Origin: an uncultured Pelagibacteraceae bacterium
GTDB lineage: Bacteria; Pseudomonadota; Alphaproteobacteria; Pelagibacterales; AG-422-B15
Length of the DNA: 62,445 nucleotides
Reading direction: 5' to 3'
Assembly (NCBI GenBank): GCA_902570675.1
Contig: CACFYZ010000005.1
Span: forward strand, 1-62,445
Part shown: positions 21,060 through 30,540 of the stretch, piece after piece
Numbering within the stretch: the stretch's first letter is position 1
Layout of the letters: every line of letters starts with the position of its first letter
Notes under the pieces: model-generated
What the model was told of the DNA's origin: nothing
Seen by the model: only the letters and a program-made list of their open reading frames with translations
Databases searched by the model: none
Position numbers and translations under genes: made by a program

Positions 21060-21206
21060 AATTTACTTTTCCAATAGCATAATCACGCAGGCAAGCATTA
21101 CTTTTCCATTGGAAAAATAAAAAATGCCAATTTGATTATATTAAGACTATAAAAGTCATATGCCGCAAATTCAGAGCATCACCGAATAAGGGTGACGTTT
21201 TTTTAC

Positions 21207-21234
21207 TTTATAGAGCCAAAAAGTCAAGCAACAA
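21207..21234 (-). promoter_or_regulatory. Candidate rRNA operon promoter
   Basis: On the minus strand a -10 of TATAAA (21212-21207) is preceded after 16 bases by TTGTTG (21234-21229). A better -35 hexamer, TTGACT (21227-21222), lies too close, only 9 bases from TATAAA. The site is about 260 bases before 16S rRNA. The exact hexamers are uncertain. Confidence 0.4.
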
Positions 21235-21382
21235 ACGAAAAAAATGACCAAAAATAAGGGTTTTTTTTTAAAATTAAAACTCAATTAATTCAATAACATA
21301 GGTGAAATTTATGACTTAAAATAGCATCGCAGTCACATTGTTTGTGAAAAAAATTTAAAATTGATTATACCAAGATTTCAAA

Positions 21383-22648
21383 ATGCACATTATGAAGAAA
21401 AAGTTAATCTTTATATTTTTTTTATTTCTATTATCGGGTTTCTCGATTTTTCTATCTTATGAATTTTCGGAAAAGAAATTTTTACAATCAAATGATTTGC
21501 AAACAATTCAGAATAACGAAAATCAAATCCCATTCAAAAAAGAAACTCTAGATATTGATTACTCATTTATCGAATATTATACATTAAAAGACGGGGATAC
21601 TCTTACGAGTGTTCTCAAAAAAACAAAATTAACTAGTCGAGAAATTGATCAATTGATTTCAAGTACTATTGATAAAATCAATGTAAACAAATTGAAGATT
21701 GGAACTCGTATTGAGATAATTTCCTATTTAAAAGACTCTGAGAAAACTGTTAAAGAAATAATTATTTATCCTGATGTAGAAAACAAAATAAATATTTCTA
21801 AAGTAAAGGATAACTTTATTGTTGAAAAAGATATTAAAACACTTTTTTCAAAAAATAAGTTTTATGAAGTAAAGATTGATAAAAGTATATATTCATCTTT
21901 AAAACAAGTTGAAGTTCCAGATAATATTATAATGGAATTTGTTCAATTATTTAGTTTTGATATTGACTTTCAAAGAGATATAAGAAATGGCAATAGTTTA
22001 AAAATTATGTTTGATCAATATTATGATAAATATGATAATGTGGTTAAAACAGGATCAATTTATTTTGCAGAAATAAATTTATTAAGCAGCTCATATGAAC
22101 TTTATCGATTTAAATCTCAAGATATGATTGAGTACTTTAATGCTGAAGGAAAAAGTGCGACTAAAGCTCTTATGAAAACACCAATAAATGGAGCAAGATT
22201 ATCATCAGGTTTTGGTATGAGAAAGCATCCAATTCTTGGTTACAACAAAAAACACCAAGGTGTTGACTTTGCGGCCCCTACTGGCACACCTATAATGGCG
22301 GCTGGCACAGGTCATATCGAATTTGTAGGCAATAATGGAGGAGCAGGTAAGTATATTAGAATTAAACATCTGAATGGTTATAAAACTAGCTACTCTCATT
22401 TAAGTAAATACGCATCAGGAATAAAAAAGAATGTTCGCGTTACCCAAGGTCAAACAATTGGTTATGTTGGCAATACAGGCTTATCAACAGGACCTCACTT
22501 ACATTACGAAGTCATCTACAATGGCGAAAGAATTAATCCTATGAAAATGAAATTACCTTCAGGTAAAAAACTTGAAGGTGAAAATTTGAAAAATTTCCTT
22601 TTAGTTAAAGAGAAAACTGATGCTGAAATTAGCCTTTTTAAGAGTTAG
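21383..22648 (+). CDS. M23-family murein endopeptidase with LysM-like domain
   Basis: LytM/M23 metallopeptidases cut peptidoglycan cross-links or act as activators of amidases. The 421-residue protein has an N-terminal membrane anchor or signal (about 5-25, IFIFFLFLLSGFSIFL). An OapA/LysM-like segment follows (about 65-115, YTLKDGDTLTSVLKK). The zinc ligands are H291 and D295 in HQGVDFAAPTGTP and the HLH pair in GPHLHYEV (372-374). It acts in the periplasm. The start may be this ATG or one three codons later; both leave the signal intact. Its end overlaps the DUF4167 gene by 11 bases tail to tail. Confidence 0.9.
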   Translation: MHIMKKKLIFIFFLFLLSGFSIFLSYEFSEKKFLQSNDLQTIQNNENQIPFKKETLDIDYSFIEYYTLKDGDTLTSVLKKTKLTSREIDQLISSTIDKINVNKLKIGTRIEIISYLKDSEKTVKEIIIYPDVENKINISKVKDNFIVEKDIKTLFSKNKFYEVKIDKSIYSSLKQVEVPDNIIMEFVQLFSFDIDFQRDIRNGNSLKIMFDQYYDKYDNVVKTGSIYFAEINLLSSSYELYRFKSQDMIEYFNAEGKSATKALMKTPINGARLSSGFGMRKHPILGYNKKHQGVDFAAPTGTPIMAAGTGHIEFVGNNGGAGKYIRIKHLNGYKTSYSHLSKYASGIKKNVRVTQGQTIGYVGNTGLSTGPHLHYEVIYNGERINPMKMKLPSGKKLEGENLKNFLLVKEKTDAEISLFKS

Positions 22649-22982
22649 CTTCTTCTATTGCTTTGGCTGGATCTAGTGTTTCTGCTGGGGCTATATCAGA
22701 TGAGTCGGATGTCTTTTCATCCTTATTTGCACTACCATTACTAGTATTATTTCTTTCGTATCGCTCATTAATTAATCTACTGTAGTGTTCTGCATGCTGC
22801 ATGTAGTTTTCTGCTCCAACATAGTCTCCGGAAGCAGCCGCATCTTTTGCTAAAACTTTATATTTTTCTAATACAGTTGATAGATTACCTCTAACACGAG
22901 TAGTATTATTCCCATTAGAGAAATTATCACTATGAGATCTATTATTTGACCTTTTAAAAGGTCGACTTCTTCTGTTTTTCAC
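22638..22982 (-). CDS. DUF4167 domain protein
   Basis: The 114-residue protein begins with a basic Arg/Ser/Asn-rich tail (MKNRRSRPFKRSNNR). It continues with the conserved DUF4167 core: RGNLSTVLEKYKVLAKDAAASGDYVGAENYMQHAEHY, here at about residues 33-68, followed by an acidic low-complexity tail. DUF4167 is widespread in Alphaproteobacteria, commonly next to prmC and prfA as here. Its function is unknown, and the basic tail suggests nucleic-acid contact. It is shorter than many homologues. Confidence 0.88.
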   Translation of the reverse strand: MKNRRSRPFKRSNNRSHSDNFSNGNNTTRVRGNLSTVLEKYKVLAKDAAASGDYVGAENYMQHAEHYSRLINERYERNNTSNGSANKDEKTSDSSDIAPAETLDPAKAIEEANS

Positions 22983-23087
22983 TTTGAGAATTAAATTCCT
23001 ATTTATTTATTGGAATAGCTTATTTTCATTTTTTATAATGAAACTAAAGTAAACTAGTGTTTAGTTAATAATTAATCAAGTTTTTAA

Positions 23088-23915
23088 TTAAATTCTTTTT
23101 GCCACAATACACCTAGGTATATTAGCTAAGTCATTTTCTATAGAAATCACAGCAAAATTGTTAATTTTCAATAGATTAATGACAGATAATGATTGATTTA
23201 TACCAATTTCAAAAAAAATAAGTTGATGTTTATTAATATTTTTTCTTAAGTTTTTTATAATATTTTTGTAGTTTAAGAGTCCGTTTTCTTCAGCAAAAAG
23301 TGATTGGTGTGGTTCGTATAGAGTTATTTGATCTTCTATATTATCCATTTGTGAAACAGGTATATATGGAGGATTACAAACTATAATATCAAATTCTTTT
23401 GTTTGAAAATTTTCAAAACTATCATTTGAAAACATTAATCTTGATTCATTTAGTAGCAATGATTTATTTATTTTTGCAACTTTTAAAGATTCGAGATCTA
23501 TGTCAATGCCTAAGCCATGACTATTTTTATATTCTTTTAAAAGCGAAATTATAAGACACCCTGATCCTGTACCAAGATCTAGAATTGAATATTTTGTATT
23601 AATATTTGATACGTGCTTAAGAACAGTTTCAATAATAATTTCACTATCATGTCTGGGTATTAAAACGGACTCGTTTATATAAAATTCATATTTCCAAAAT
23701 TCTCTTTTGTTTATTAAGTAAGAAATAGGTTCTTTTTTTCGTCTTCTCAAAATGAGTGAATTAAAATTCTCAATTATATTATCTGATAATTTGTTTTGAG
23801 TTGCGAGATTTAGTTCTTCTTTAGAGATGTTTAACAAATTTGAAAGTAAAATTTTTTTTTCTAAAATTTGTATATCAAGATAATTTGCGTACAGTATTTC
23901 ATTGATTGTCGTCAT
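23088..23915 (-). CDS. prmC: Peptide chain release factor N5-glutamine methyltransferase
   Basis: PrmC methylates the glutamine of the GGQ motif in release factors RF1 and RF2. The protein has an N-terminal helical domain and a C-terminal SAM-binding domain. SILDLGTGSGCLIISL is motif I, GIDIDLESLKVAK motif II, and CNPPYIPVSQ the NPPY motif that binds the glutamine side chain. I use the ATG at 23915, one base past the prfA stop. A TTG seven codons earlier would lie inside prfA. It follows its substrate gene prfA in the same operon. Confidence 0.93.
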   Translation of the reverse strand: MTTINEILYANYLDIQILEKKILLSNLLNISKEELNLATQNKLSDNIIENFNSLILRRRKKEPISYLINKREFWKYEFYINESVLIPRHDSEIIIETVLKHVSNINTKYSILDLGTGSGCLIISLLKEYKNSHGLGIDIDLESLKVAKINKSLLLNESRLMFSNDSFENFQTKEFDIIVCNPPYIPVSQMDNIEDQITLYEPHQSLFAEENGLLNYKNIIKNLRKNINKHQLIFFEIGINQSLSVINLLKINNFAVISIENDLANIPRCIVAKRI

Positions 23916-23916
23916 G

Positions 23917-24966
23917 TTAATTTTTCTGATCTGCAATTATTAAGTTAGAAATTACCTCATCAAGACCGGTTGAATTTAAAATTTGCTCTAATTTGTATAA
24001 TGTTAAATTAATTCTATGATCAGTTACTCTTCCTTGTGGAAAATTATATGTTCTAATCCGTTCTGATCTATCACCGGAACCTATCTGGGATTTTCTTTTA
24101 TCAGCAATTTCATCATCTTGTTTTTTTCTTTCATAATCATAAAGTCTTGTTTTTAAAACAAGCATCGCTTTAGCCTTGTTTTTATGTTGTGATTTTTCAT
24201 CCTGTTGTTGAACTACAATGCCTGATGGCATATGAGTGATTCTTACTGCGCTATCTGTAGTATTCACATGCTGACCACCAGCTCCGCTTGATCGAAAAAC
24301 ATCTACTCTAATGTCTTTTTCGTCTATATCAATATCCACATCGTCCGCTTCGGGTAAAACAACTACACTTGCTGCTGACGTATGCACGCGTCCTTGTGAC
24401 TCAGTTTCAGGTACTCTTTGAACTCGATGAACCCCAGACTCAAATTTGAGTTTAGAAAAAACACTTTTACCAGAAATTTTAGCAATAACTTCTTTTACCC
24501 CTCCTTTTTCCGACTCAGATATAGACAAATACTCTACTTTCCAGTTTTTAATTTCGGAATATCTTTGATACATTCTCAATAAATCATTTGCGAATAGAGA
24601 GGCTTCATCACCACCAGTTCCAGCACGAATTTCCAAAATAACATTTTTTTGATCAAGCGGATCTTTGGGAGTCAATAACTCTTTAAGGAGGTTTTCCTCA
24701 ATTAGGAGTTTTTCTTTAATAGATCCTATTTCGGATTTCGCTATTTCGATAAGTTCGTTATCGTTCCCATTTAAAACGCTATTTAATTCTTCTAACTCAG
24801 TATTTATCAATAGGTAATTATTTATTTGATCATAAAGTGGTTTCAAATCTGAATACTCTTTAGAAATTTTTATATATTTTTCTTTATCAGTTACTGATTG
24901 ACTAAGCTCTGTCTCTAGTTCTTTATATTTAGAGATTATTTTTTTAAGTTCATCATGTTTAATCAT
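23917..24966 (-). CDS. prfA: Peptide chain release factor 1
   Basis: RF1 reads stop codons UAA and UAG and triggers peptide release. The 349-residue protein has the codon-recognition tripeptide PxT as PET in [14 protein letters not shown], which separates it from RF2. The catalytic GGQ is near residue 228 in [13 protein letters not shown]. The segment [26 protein letters not shown] is the conserved C-terminal part. It overlaps the ispG stop by 8 bases and is followed by prmC, so ispG-prfA-prmC form one unit. Confidence 0.96.
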   Translation of the reverse strand: MIKHDELKKIISKYKELETELSQSVTDKEKYIKISKEYSDLKPLYDQINNYLLINTELEELNSVLNGNDNELIEIAKSEIGSIKEKLLIEENLLKELLTPKDPLDQKNVILEIRAGTGGDEASLFANDLLRMYQRYSEIKNWKVEYLSISESEKGGVKEVIAKISGKSVFSKLKFESGVHRVQRVPETESQGRVHTSAASVVVLPEADDVDIDIDEKDIRVDVFRSSGAGGQHVNTTDSAVRITHMPSGIVVQQQDEKSQHKNKAKAMLVLKTRLYDYERKKQDDEIADKRKSQIGSGDRSERIRTYNFPQGRVTDHRINLTLYKLEQILNSTGLDEVISNLIIADQKN

Positions 24967-26050
24967 TTTTTGAACTTAATTTTTTTTCAACAAGACTAAC
25001 AACGTGATCTACAATCTCAGGATTAGTAATTTTATGATCAGCTACACCTGATAAGTATATCATGCTATTACCTTTACCTCCACCCGTAACACCTATTTCA
25101 CTTTTCAATGCTTCCCCAGGCCCATTCACAACACAACCTATTACCGATACAGTCAATGGTTCTTTGATGTGAGAGAGTCTTTTTTCAAGAACCTTTACAG
25201 TTTCAATAACTGGAAATGCTTGTCTTGCGCATGAAGGGCAAGAAATTATTCTAACTCCTCTAGACCCTAAATCTAAGCTTTTTAAAATCTCATAGCCTAC
25301 TTTAATTTCTTCTACCGGATCAGCAGTTAATGAAACACGAATTGTATCTCCTATACCTTTAGCCAGTAAGTTACCAATACTTATTGATGATTTGATGGAA
25401 CCAGCTAAATATGTTCCAGCCTCAGTAAGACCAACATGAAAAGGATAATTGCAAAAGTTAGCAAGTTTTTCATATGACTCAATTGTTGTGAATACATCTG
25501 ATGCCTTCACGCTTATTTTAAAATTATCAAAATTATTGTCTTCCAAAAGTTGAATATTTTTTATAGCACTCTCTACTAATGCATCTGAACATGGCTCATC
25601 GTATTTTTCTAGAATAGTACTATCAATAGATCCAGCATTAATACCAACTCTTATGCTAATATTATTTTGTTTAGCTGAGTTTATTACCTCAATGATTTTG
25701 TGAGGACCAATGTTTCCAGGATTTATTCTCAGACACGCAGCACCTGCCTCCGCCGCTTCTATCGCTCTTTTATAATGAAAGTGAATATCTGCTACAATTG
25801 GAACACTCACCTGATCTACGATTTTTTTAAGAGCTTGTGTTGATCCTTCATCTGGACATGAAATTCTGACAATATCTGCACCTTCTGCGACTAAACTTTC
25901 GACTTGAGCAATTGTAGAGTCTATATCAGTCGTTAAGGTATTGGTCATTGACTGAACAGTTATTTTTGCATCGCCACCAACCTCTACATTGCCAACTTTA
26001 ATTTTTTTGGTTTTTCTCCTATTAATCTTATTTGTAAAAGACTCACTCAT
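24959..26050 (-). CDS. ispG: 4-hydroxy-3-methylbut-2-enyl diphosphate synthase (flavodoxin)
   Basis: IspG makes HMBPP in the non-mevalonate isoprenoid pathway using a [4Fe-4S] cluster. The 363-residue protein begins with an [16 protein letters not shown] segment and [10 protein letters not shown]. It contains [16 protein letters not shown] and the C-terminal cluster cysteines in [11 protein letters not shown] and [13 protein letters not shown]. The next enzyme, IspH, is at 56843 in this window, so the last two steps of the pathway are both present. It lies upstream of prfA and overlaps it by 8 bases. Confidence 0.95.
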   Translation of the reverse strand: MSESFTNKINRRKTKKIKVGNVEVGGDAKITVQSMTNTLTTDIDSTIAQVESLVAEGADIVRISCPDEGSTQALKKIVDQVSVPIVADIHFHYKRAIEAAEAGAACLRINPGNIGPHKIIEVINSAKQNNISIRVGINAGSIDSTILEKYDEPCSDALVESAIKNIQLLEDNNFDNFKISVKASDVFTTIESYEKLANFCNYPFHVGLTEAGTYLAGSIKSSISIGNLLAKGIGDTIRVSLTADPVEEIKVGYEILKSLDLGSRGVRIISCPSCARQAFPVIETVKVLEKRLSHIKEPLTVSVIGCVVNGPGEALKSEIGVTGGGKGNSMIYLSGVADHKITNPEIVDHVVSLVEKKLSSKND

Positions 26051-26112
26051 AAAATAATAATTTTTACTTTAAATTTAGACACTAAATATAATGAAAGTAG
26101 AAGTTTGAAAAC

Positions 26113-26910
26113 TTAAAAAATTTGTTTTCTTCCTATTTCGCCTTTAATTCCAAGGGATTTTATTTCCTGTTGACTATGCTTCATCGAAATTAAGCCTAAA
26201 TTCCCTGATGTGACAAAAATTTCATCTTCTTTAACAAGATCTAAACTTAACTCTTCGCCTTTATTGAATACCTTTCTTACAATTACCTCATTTAAATTTG
26301 ATATCTCTACCCATACTTCCCCGTTAAAAAAAAGTATTAATTTTGAAAAGTTGGAATTAACATCAATTTTATTCTCTTTTGTTTCTATGTTTATATTCTT
26401 AAATGTCTTAGATGTCTTTTCATTCAACATATCCAATGTATCTTGAATTGCATAACTTGTTTTATTTTCTGAAAGCTGATTAATTGTATCTGAAGAGACA
26501 TCTAACTCACTATCATCTATAATTTTGGAATATAGACTTTTATTTTCCTTAAAGTTAATATTGAGAAAAATAATAATCCCTATAACAAATAATGGTGCAT
26601 AAAATTTAAAAGTGACAAAGTTTAACAAATGAAAGAAATTAGTAGCCAGCAAATTATTTGAAGATTTAACATTTTTCAGATCTTTATTTATGTGACTTTT
26701 ATTTACTCTATTATTAATTTGAATGTTCAAGAAGTTTGCATAGGTTTTTAATAAATGACTTTGTGGCATTAAAAATATTTGATTATCATCTAATAACTCA
26801 AATTTTCTAATTATGAATTTAGAAATTTTTGTTTTGACAAAAACATCGTCAATTGAAATTTTTTTCTGAAGACGTGTTTTTCTTAATTTTTGAGAAATAC
26901 TATTAGACAT
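26113..26910 (-). CDS. RodZ-like helix-turn-helix membrane protein
   Basis: The 265-residue protein has an N-terminal HTH_25-type domain (about 5-68, KLRKTRLQKKISIDDVFVKTKIS and QSHLLKTYANFLNI). A single transmembrane helix follows (about 100-118, FKFYAPLFVIGIIIFLNI), and then a C-terminal beta-rich periplasmic domain of DUF4115 type (LILFFNGEVWVEISN through the GNLGLISMK region). RodZ links MreB filaments to the elongation machinery. The gene before ispG encodes a RodZ-like protein in many proteobacteria, and the order matches here. The linker is shorter than in E. coli RodZ (337 residues). Confidence 0.8.
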   Translation of the reverse strand: MSNSISQKLRKTRLQKKISIDDVFVKTKISKFIIRKFELLDDNQIFLMPQSHLLKTYANFLNIQINNRVNKSHINKDLKNVKSSNNLLATNFFHLLNFVTFKFYAPLFVIGIIIFLNINFKENKSLYSKIIDDSELDVSSDTINQLSENKTSYAIQDTLDMLNEKTSKTFKNINIETKENKIDVNSNFSKLILFFNGEVWVEISNLNEVIVRKVFNKGEELSLDLVKEDEIFVTSGNLGLISMKHSQQEIKSLGIKGEIGRKQIF

Positions 26911-26964
26911 TTTTAAAAATTAGATATTCTTTCAGTAACGATCTGTGATAGCATAAATTATCTC

Positions 26965-28182
26965 CTAAATCTTATCCAAATTAAAAGTTGAGTGAAGTTC
27001 ACTCACTGCTTTTTCTGTTTTTTCTCTGTTAATCAAAACACTGATTTTTATCTCTGAGGTAGAAATAACTTCAATATTAATATTATTCTTCGATAAACAA
27101 TCAAACATTTTAGCTGCAATTCCAGGCTGATTTCTCATACCGGATCCAATAATTGAAACTTTTGATAGATTTCGTTCTTCTAAAACTTTTGAAAAATTAA
27201 TTTTTTTCTTTAAATCACTCAATAATTTAATCGACCTTTCTAATTCAATCATCGGCACAGTAAATGTTAAGTTTGTCATCTTGCGTTCGATAAAATTATT
27301 TTGAACTATCATATCAACATTTACTGAAGACTCGGCAAGTTTGTTAAATATTTCTGCTGCAACACCTGGCTTATCTTCTACATCAATCAAAGTTATTTTT
27401 GCTTCATCCTTAGAATACGCTACGCCAGTTACTGCTTGATTATCACTATCAATATCATTTGTGATTTTAGTTCCCATATCTGAAGGACTGAAAGTTGAAC
27501 GAACGTTGACATCAACATCATGTTTCATAGCCGACTCTACAGAAGCAGTCTGCAGTACTTTAGCGCCTTGCGATGCCATTTCGATCATCTCCTCGTAGGA
27601 AACTTTGTCTAATCGTTTAACATTTTTTGTCATTTTTGGATCTGACGTATAAACACCGTCTACATCAGTATAAATATCACAGCGCTCGGCATTTAAGGCA
27701 GCAGCAATATAAACTGCTGTATTATCTGATCCACCACGTCCAATTGTTGTAATCCTTCCATCAGAAGATATTCCTTGAAAACCTGCAACAACCGCAACTT
27801 TCTTATCGTCAAAATTTCTCAATATTGCATCTGGAATAACTCTTTTGATGACGGCATTTCTGTGAGAGTCACTAGTAATAATTGGTATTTGCCAACCCAT
27901 CCATGATCTAGAGGGTACACCTAATTTATTAAGACAAATCGACATTAACCCTGCCGTAACTTGCTCGCCTGAGGAAACCACAACGTCGTATTCAGAGTCG
28001 TCATCGTAATTAATTTTATTTACGTGATCTATTAGAATATTAGTTGCACCAGACATAGCTGACACAACTACAACAAGGTTATTTCCTGCTTCATACTCAG
28101 ATTTTACTATTTTAGCTGCAGACTCTATTAATTCTACTGAAGCTACAGATGTTCCTCCAAATTTTAAGACAAGTATGGACAT
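26965..28182 (-). CDS. lysC: Aspartate kinase
   Basis: This enzyme phosphorylates aspartate, the first step toward lysine, threonine, methionine and diaminopimelate. The kinase domain begins LVLKFGGTSVAS. It includes VVVSSGEQVTAGL, TTIGRGGSDNTAV and DGVYTSDPK. Two ACT regulatory domains occupy the C-terminal third (around VEDKPGVAAEIF and GSGMRNQPGIAAKMF). I start at the ATG giving MSILVLKFGG, since this matches family N-termini; a TTG 16 codons upstream only adds an unrelated tail. It is divergent from ubiG. Confidence 0.95.
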   Translation of the reverse strand: MSILVLKFGGTSVASVELIESAAKIVKSEYEAGNNLVVVVSAMSGATNILIDHVNKINYDDDSEYDVVVSSGEQVTAGLMSICLNKLGVPSRSWMGWQIPIITSDSHRNAVIKRVIPDAILRNFDDKKVAVVAGFQGISSDGRITTIGRGGSDNTAVYIAAALNAERCDIYTDVDGVYTSDPKMTKNVKRLDKVSYEEMIEMASQGAKVLQTASVESAMKHDVDVNVRSTFSPSDMGTKITNDIDSDNQAVTGVAYSKDEAKITLIDVEDKPGVAAEIFNKLAESSVNVDMIVQNNFIERKMTNLTFTVPMIELERSIKLLSDLKKKINFSKVLEERNLSKVSIIGSGMRNQPGIAAKMFDCLSKNNINIEVISTSEIKISVLINREKTEKAVSELHSTFNLDKI

Positions 28183-28285
28183 TTTGATTATAGTAATTAA
28201 ATAGATTCTTGATGTTATTTGTGAATTCAAATTAGCATTAATGTATAACTAAATTTAAATCAAGAACTACTTAAGTTGTTGTAAT

Positions 28286-29017
28286 ATGGACATATCTAGC
28301 ATTGATGATACTGAAATTGAGAAGTTCAGAAACCTATCAAAGGAATGGTGGAAACATGATGGTAAGTTTAAAACACTGCATAAATTTAACCCTGTAAGAT
28401 TATCGTTTATTATCAATATCATTAAAAATCATTACAATTTAAATGAAAATGATCACGCGCCATTAGCTGGCATTAACATATTAGACATTGGATGTGGAGG
28501 CGGATTGATTTCCGAGCCGCTTGCAAGACTTGGGGCAAGCGTAACTGGTATTGATGCACTAGAAAAAAATTGTATAACTGCAAAATTGCATGCAGAAGAT
28601 AACAATCTAAAAATAAACTATTTTCAAAGCACAGTGGAAGAACTAGATATAAACAATAAATTTGATGTAATATTAAATTTAGAAGTAATAGAACACGTAA
28701 AAAATCAAAATGAGTTTATTAAAAAAAGTTGTGACCTTGTAAATGCTAATGGTCTTATGTTTATTGCGACAATCAATAAAACTATATTCTCACTAGTATT
28801 TGCAAAATTTATGGCTGAGTACGTACTTGGTTTTCTTCCTAAAGGTACACATGATTGGAATAAGTTTCTCACACCTGAGGATGTTTATGCAATGCTTTTG
28901 CAAAATCAATTTGATGTAATGGAGTCTATCGGAATAAATTATAACCCAATAAAGGATAGTTGGAATCAATCAAAAAACATGAATGCTAATTTTTTGGTAG
29001 CTGGGAAAAAGGTTTAA
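28286..29017 (+). CDS. ubiG: Ubiquinone biosynthesis O-methyltransferase
   Basis: UbiG carries out both O-methylations of ubiquinone synthesis. The 243-residue protein begins with the family pattern KFRNLSKEWWKHDGKFKTLHKFNPVRL. The SAM motif NILDIGCGGGLISEPLARLG is at about 62-81, and GIDALEKNC and LNLEVIEHV follow. GTHDWNKFLTPEDV is the C-terminal UbiG signature. Its presence implies ubiquinone-based respiration. It overlaps the DUF1178 gene by 4 bases, tail to tail. Confidence 0.95.
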   Translation: MDISSIDDTEIEKFRNLSKEWWKHDGKFKTLHKFNPVRLSFIINIIKNHYNLNENDHAPLAGINILDIGCGGGLISEPLARLGASVTGIDALEKNCITAKLHAEDNNLKINYFQSTVEELDINNKFDVILNLEVIEHVKNQNEFIKKSCDLVNANGLMFIATINKTIFSLVFAKFMAEYVLGFLPKGTHDWNKFLTPEDVYAMLLQNQFDVMESIGINYNPIKDSWNQSKNMNANFLVAGKKV

Positions 29018-29430
29018 TTTTCATCTTCAATCCACGGAATTGTAGAAACATTTATACCTTCCTCTTTTAAATTAATAAGCTCACTCTTTGAAGTACTGCC
29101 ATAAATTGGTTTTTTTTTTGAATTGTCGTAGTGAATACGTCTTGCTTCATAAGCAAATTGGTCTCCCACATAATCACAATTTTCTTGTACAAACTTTTTA
29201 ACCTCTCTTACTTTTTTCTTTAATTCTGTAAGAACTTTCTCTATGTTTAAATCATGATCTGATTTAACTCCTACGTTTGGCCTAGAAAGCTCTTTTGTAA
29301 TTCTAGAAGAACTACAAGTGACACACTTGACCATATTTTTTTTGATTTGACTGTCACAAGACTTAGCCGATGCAAACCAGCCTTCAAAGTATGTATTACA
29401 ATCTTTACAACTTAAATTAAAAACAATCAT
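29014..29430 (-). CDS. DUF1178 family protein
   Basis: The 138-residue protein matches the DUF1178 family of Alphaproteobacteria and related groups. It starts MIVFNLSCKDCNTYFEGWFAS and has two CxxC pairs (CKDC near residue 8 and CVTC near 38) that probably bind zinc. Its C-terminal region YVGDQFAYEARRIHYD is strongly conserved in the family. Function is unknown. It forms an operon with the upstream nitrilase-like and glutaredoxin genes, an order common in alphaproteobacteria. Confidence 0.9.
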   Translation of the reverse strand: MIVFNLSCKDCNTYFEGWFASAKSCDSQIKKNMVKCVTCSSSRITKELSRPNVGVKSDHDLNIEKVLTELKKKVREVKKFVQENCDYVGDQFAYEARRIHYDNSKKKPIYGSTSKSELINLKEEGINVSTIPWIEDEN

Positions 29431-29455
29431 ATGAAATATATGACAATTATTTTTT

Positions 29456-30271
29456 TCATTTCAATAGAATAGGTTTGAAACTAGCAATATTTTGTCGAAT
29501 TTTATTAACCATATTTGGATCAATATCAGCTATAATCAAGCCTTGACCGGATTTTTTCTCAGCGATTATATCTCCCCATGGGGAAACAATAAGACTATGA
29601 CCGTATGTAATTCTTTTTGAGTTATGTTTTCCATACTGTGCTGGTGCAAAGATATAACATCCAGTTTCAATTGCTCTTGCTACTATTAAGTTTTGCCAGT
29701 GCGCTCTTCCAGTTTTTACAGTAAAAGCTGCAGGTATAGTTATAAATTGCGCACCTTTCACCATTAAATGACGATAAAGTTCAGGAAACCTTATATCAAA
29801 GCATATGGATAACCCAATTTTTCCCCAAGGAGTTTTGACAACTTTAATCTTTTTGCCTTTTAAAAATAATGAGGACTCTCTATATTTTTCTTTTTTTGAG
29901 ATTGTTGCATCAAACAGATGAATTTTATCATATTTTGCAGATAGTTTACCCTGATCATTAATTATGTATGATCGGTTATAAATTTTACCATTTTGATTAC
30001 GAATGATTATTGACCCTAGAACTATCCAAACAGTTTTTTCTCTAGCAATGGTTTTAAAAGTTTTCAAGAAAGGATCATTACCCTCAAGATATATTTCTTT
30101 TAGTAATTGGTGTTTGTTAGAAGAAACAATATTTGTAATTTCTGGTGTAATTATTAGCTTAGCTTTTTTAGATATAGCCTGATGTACAAATTTTATTGTC
30201 TGTTTAAGGTTTTCTTGAATTGATTGCTTAGAATTTAATTGTATACATGCAACCTTCAGAAACTTAGCCAT
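29456..30271 (-). CDS. Carbon-nitrogen hydrolase (Nit2/omega-amidase-like)
   Basis: The 271-residue nitrilase-superfamily protein has the Glu-Lys-Cys triad: Glu in LIITPEITN, Lys in KYDKIHLFD and Cys in GLSICFDIRFPELYR. Its closest resemblance is to Nit1/Nit2 enzymes, which hydrolyse deaminated glutathione or alpha-ketoglutaramate. The usual PE(C/M) context of the catalytic Glu is slightly altered here. Its start overlaps the end of the upstream glutaredoxin gene by 8 bases. The shared operon with a glutaredoxin fits glutathione repair or metabolism. Confidence 0.87.
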   Translation of the reverse strand: MAKFLKVACIQLNSKQSIQENLKQTIKFVHQAISKKAKLIITPEITNIVSSNKHQLLKEIYLEGNDPFLKTFKTIAREKTVWIVLGSIIIRNQNGKIYNRSYIINDQGKLSAKYDKIHLFDATISKKEKYRESSLFLKGKKIKVVKTPWGKIGLSICFDIRFPELYRHLMVKGAQFITIPAAFTVKTGRAHWQNLIVARAIETGCYIFAPAQYGKHNSKRITYGHSLIVSPWGDIIAEKKSGQGLIIADIDPNMVNKIRQNIASFKPILLK

Positions 30272-30524
30272 TAATCATTTTTTCTAGTTTTCCGCTTAGC
30301 TCAAGCATCTTTAAATCTTCGTAACCTCCTATATGAATGTTTCCATAAAATATCTGCGGTACTGTTCTTTTACCATTTGATTTATTCAACATTTCCTCCC
30401 TTTTATCAGGCTCTTCATAAAGATTTATTTCTTGATAATTAATTTTTTTTTCATCTAGAAGTTTCTTTGCCATTTCACAATAACCGCAATTAATAGATGA
30501 ATAAATTATTATTGGACTTTCCAT
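30264..30524 (-). CDS. grxC: Glutaredoxin 3
   Basis: This small thioltransferase uses glutathione to reduce disulfides. The redox site CGYC is near residue 13, followed by the TVP cis-proline motif (KRTVPQIF) and GGYEDL, all diagnostic of dithiol glutaredoxins. I use the ATG giving MESPIIIYSS because it fits family length (86 residues); an upstream GTG adds five residues. It overlaps the downstream nitrilase-like gene by 8 bases. Confidence 0.92.
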   Translation of the reverse strand: MESPIIIYSSINCGYCEMAKKLLDEKKINYQEINLYEEPDKREEMLNKSNGKRTVPQIFYGNIHIGGYEDLKMLELSGKLEKMING

Positions 30525-30540
30525 ATCAAATTCTAGCACA

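Larger units (their letters stand above)
20947..21382. other. rRNA operon leader and upstream region, no protein gene
   Basis: No coding frame is supported in these 436 bases. On the minus strand they hold the rRNA promoter candidate near 21207-21234, a boxA-like TGCTCTGAA at 21178-21170, and the 5' arm of the 16S stem. There is a perfect 15-base palindrome TTTTCCATTGGAAAA at 21102-21116. The 11-base TTACTTTTCCA occurs twice, at 21063-21073 and 21098-21108. A small hairpin (GTCACC with GGTGAT) lies near 21174-21196. The part from about 21240 to 21382 must also contain the promoter for the plus-strand peptidase, which I could not define. Confidence 0.6.

Noticed and set aside
30264-30539. GTG start five codons upstream for grxC
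   Set aside because: The ATG at 30524 matches the N-terminus of glutaredoxin 3; the upstream residues add nothing recognisable.
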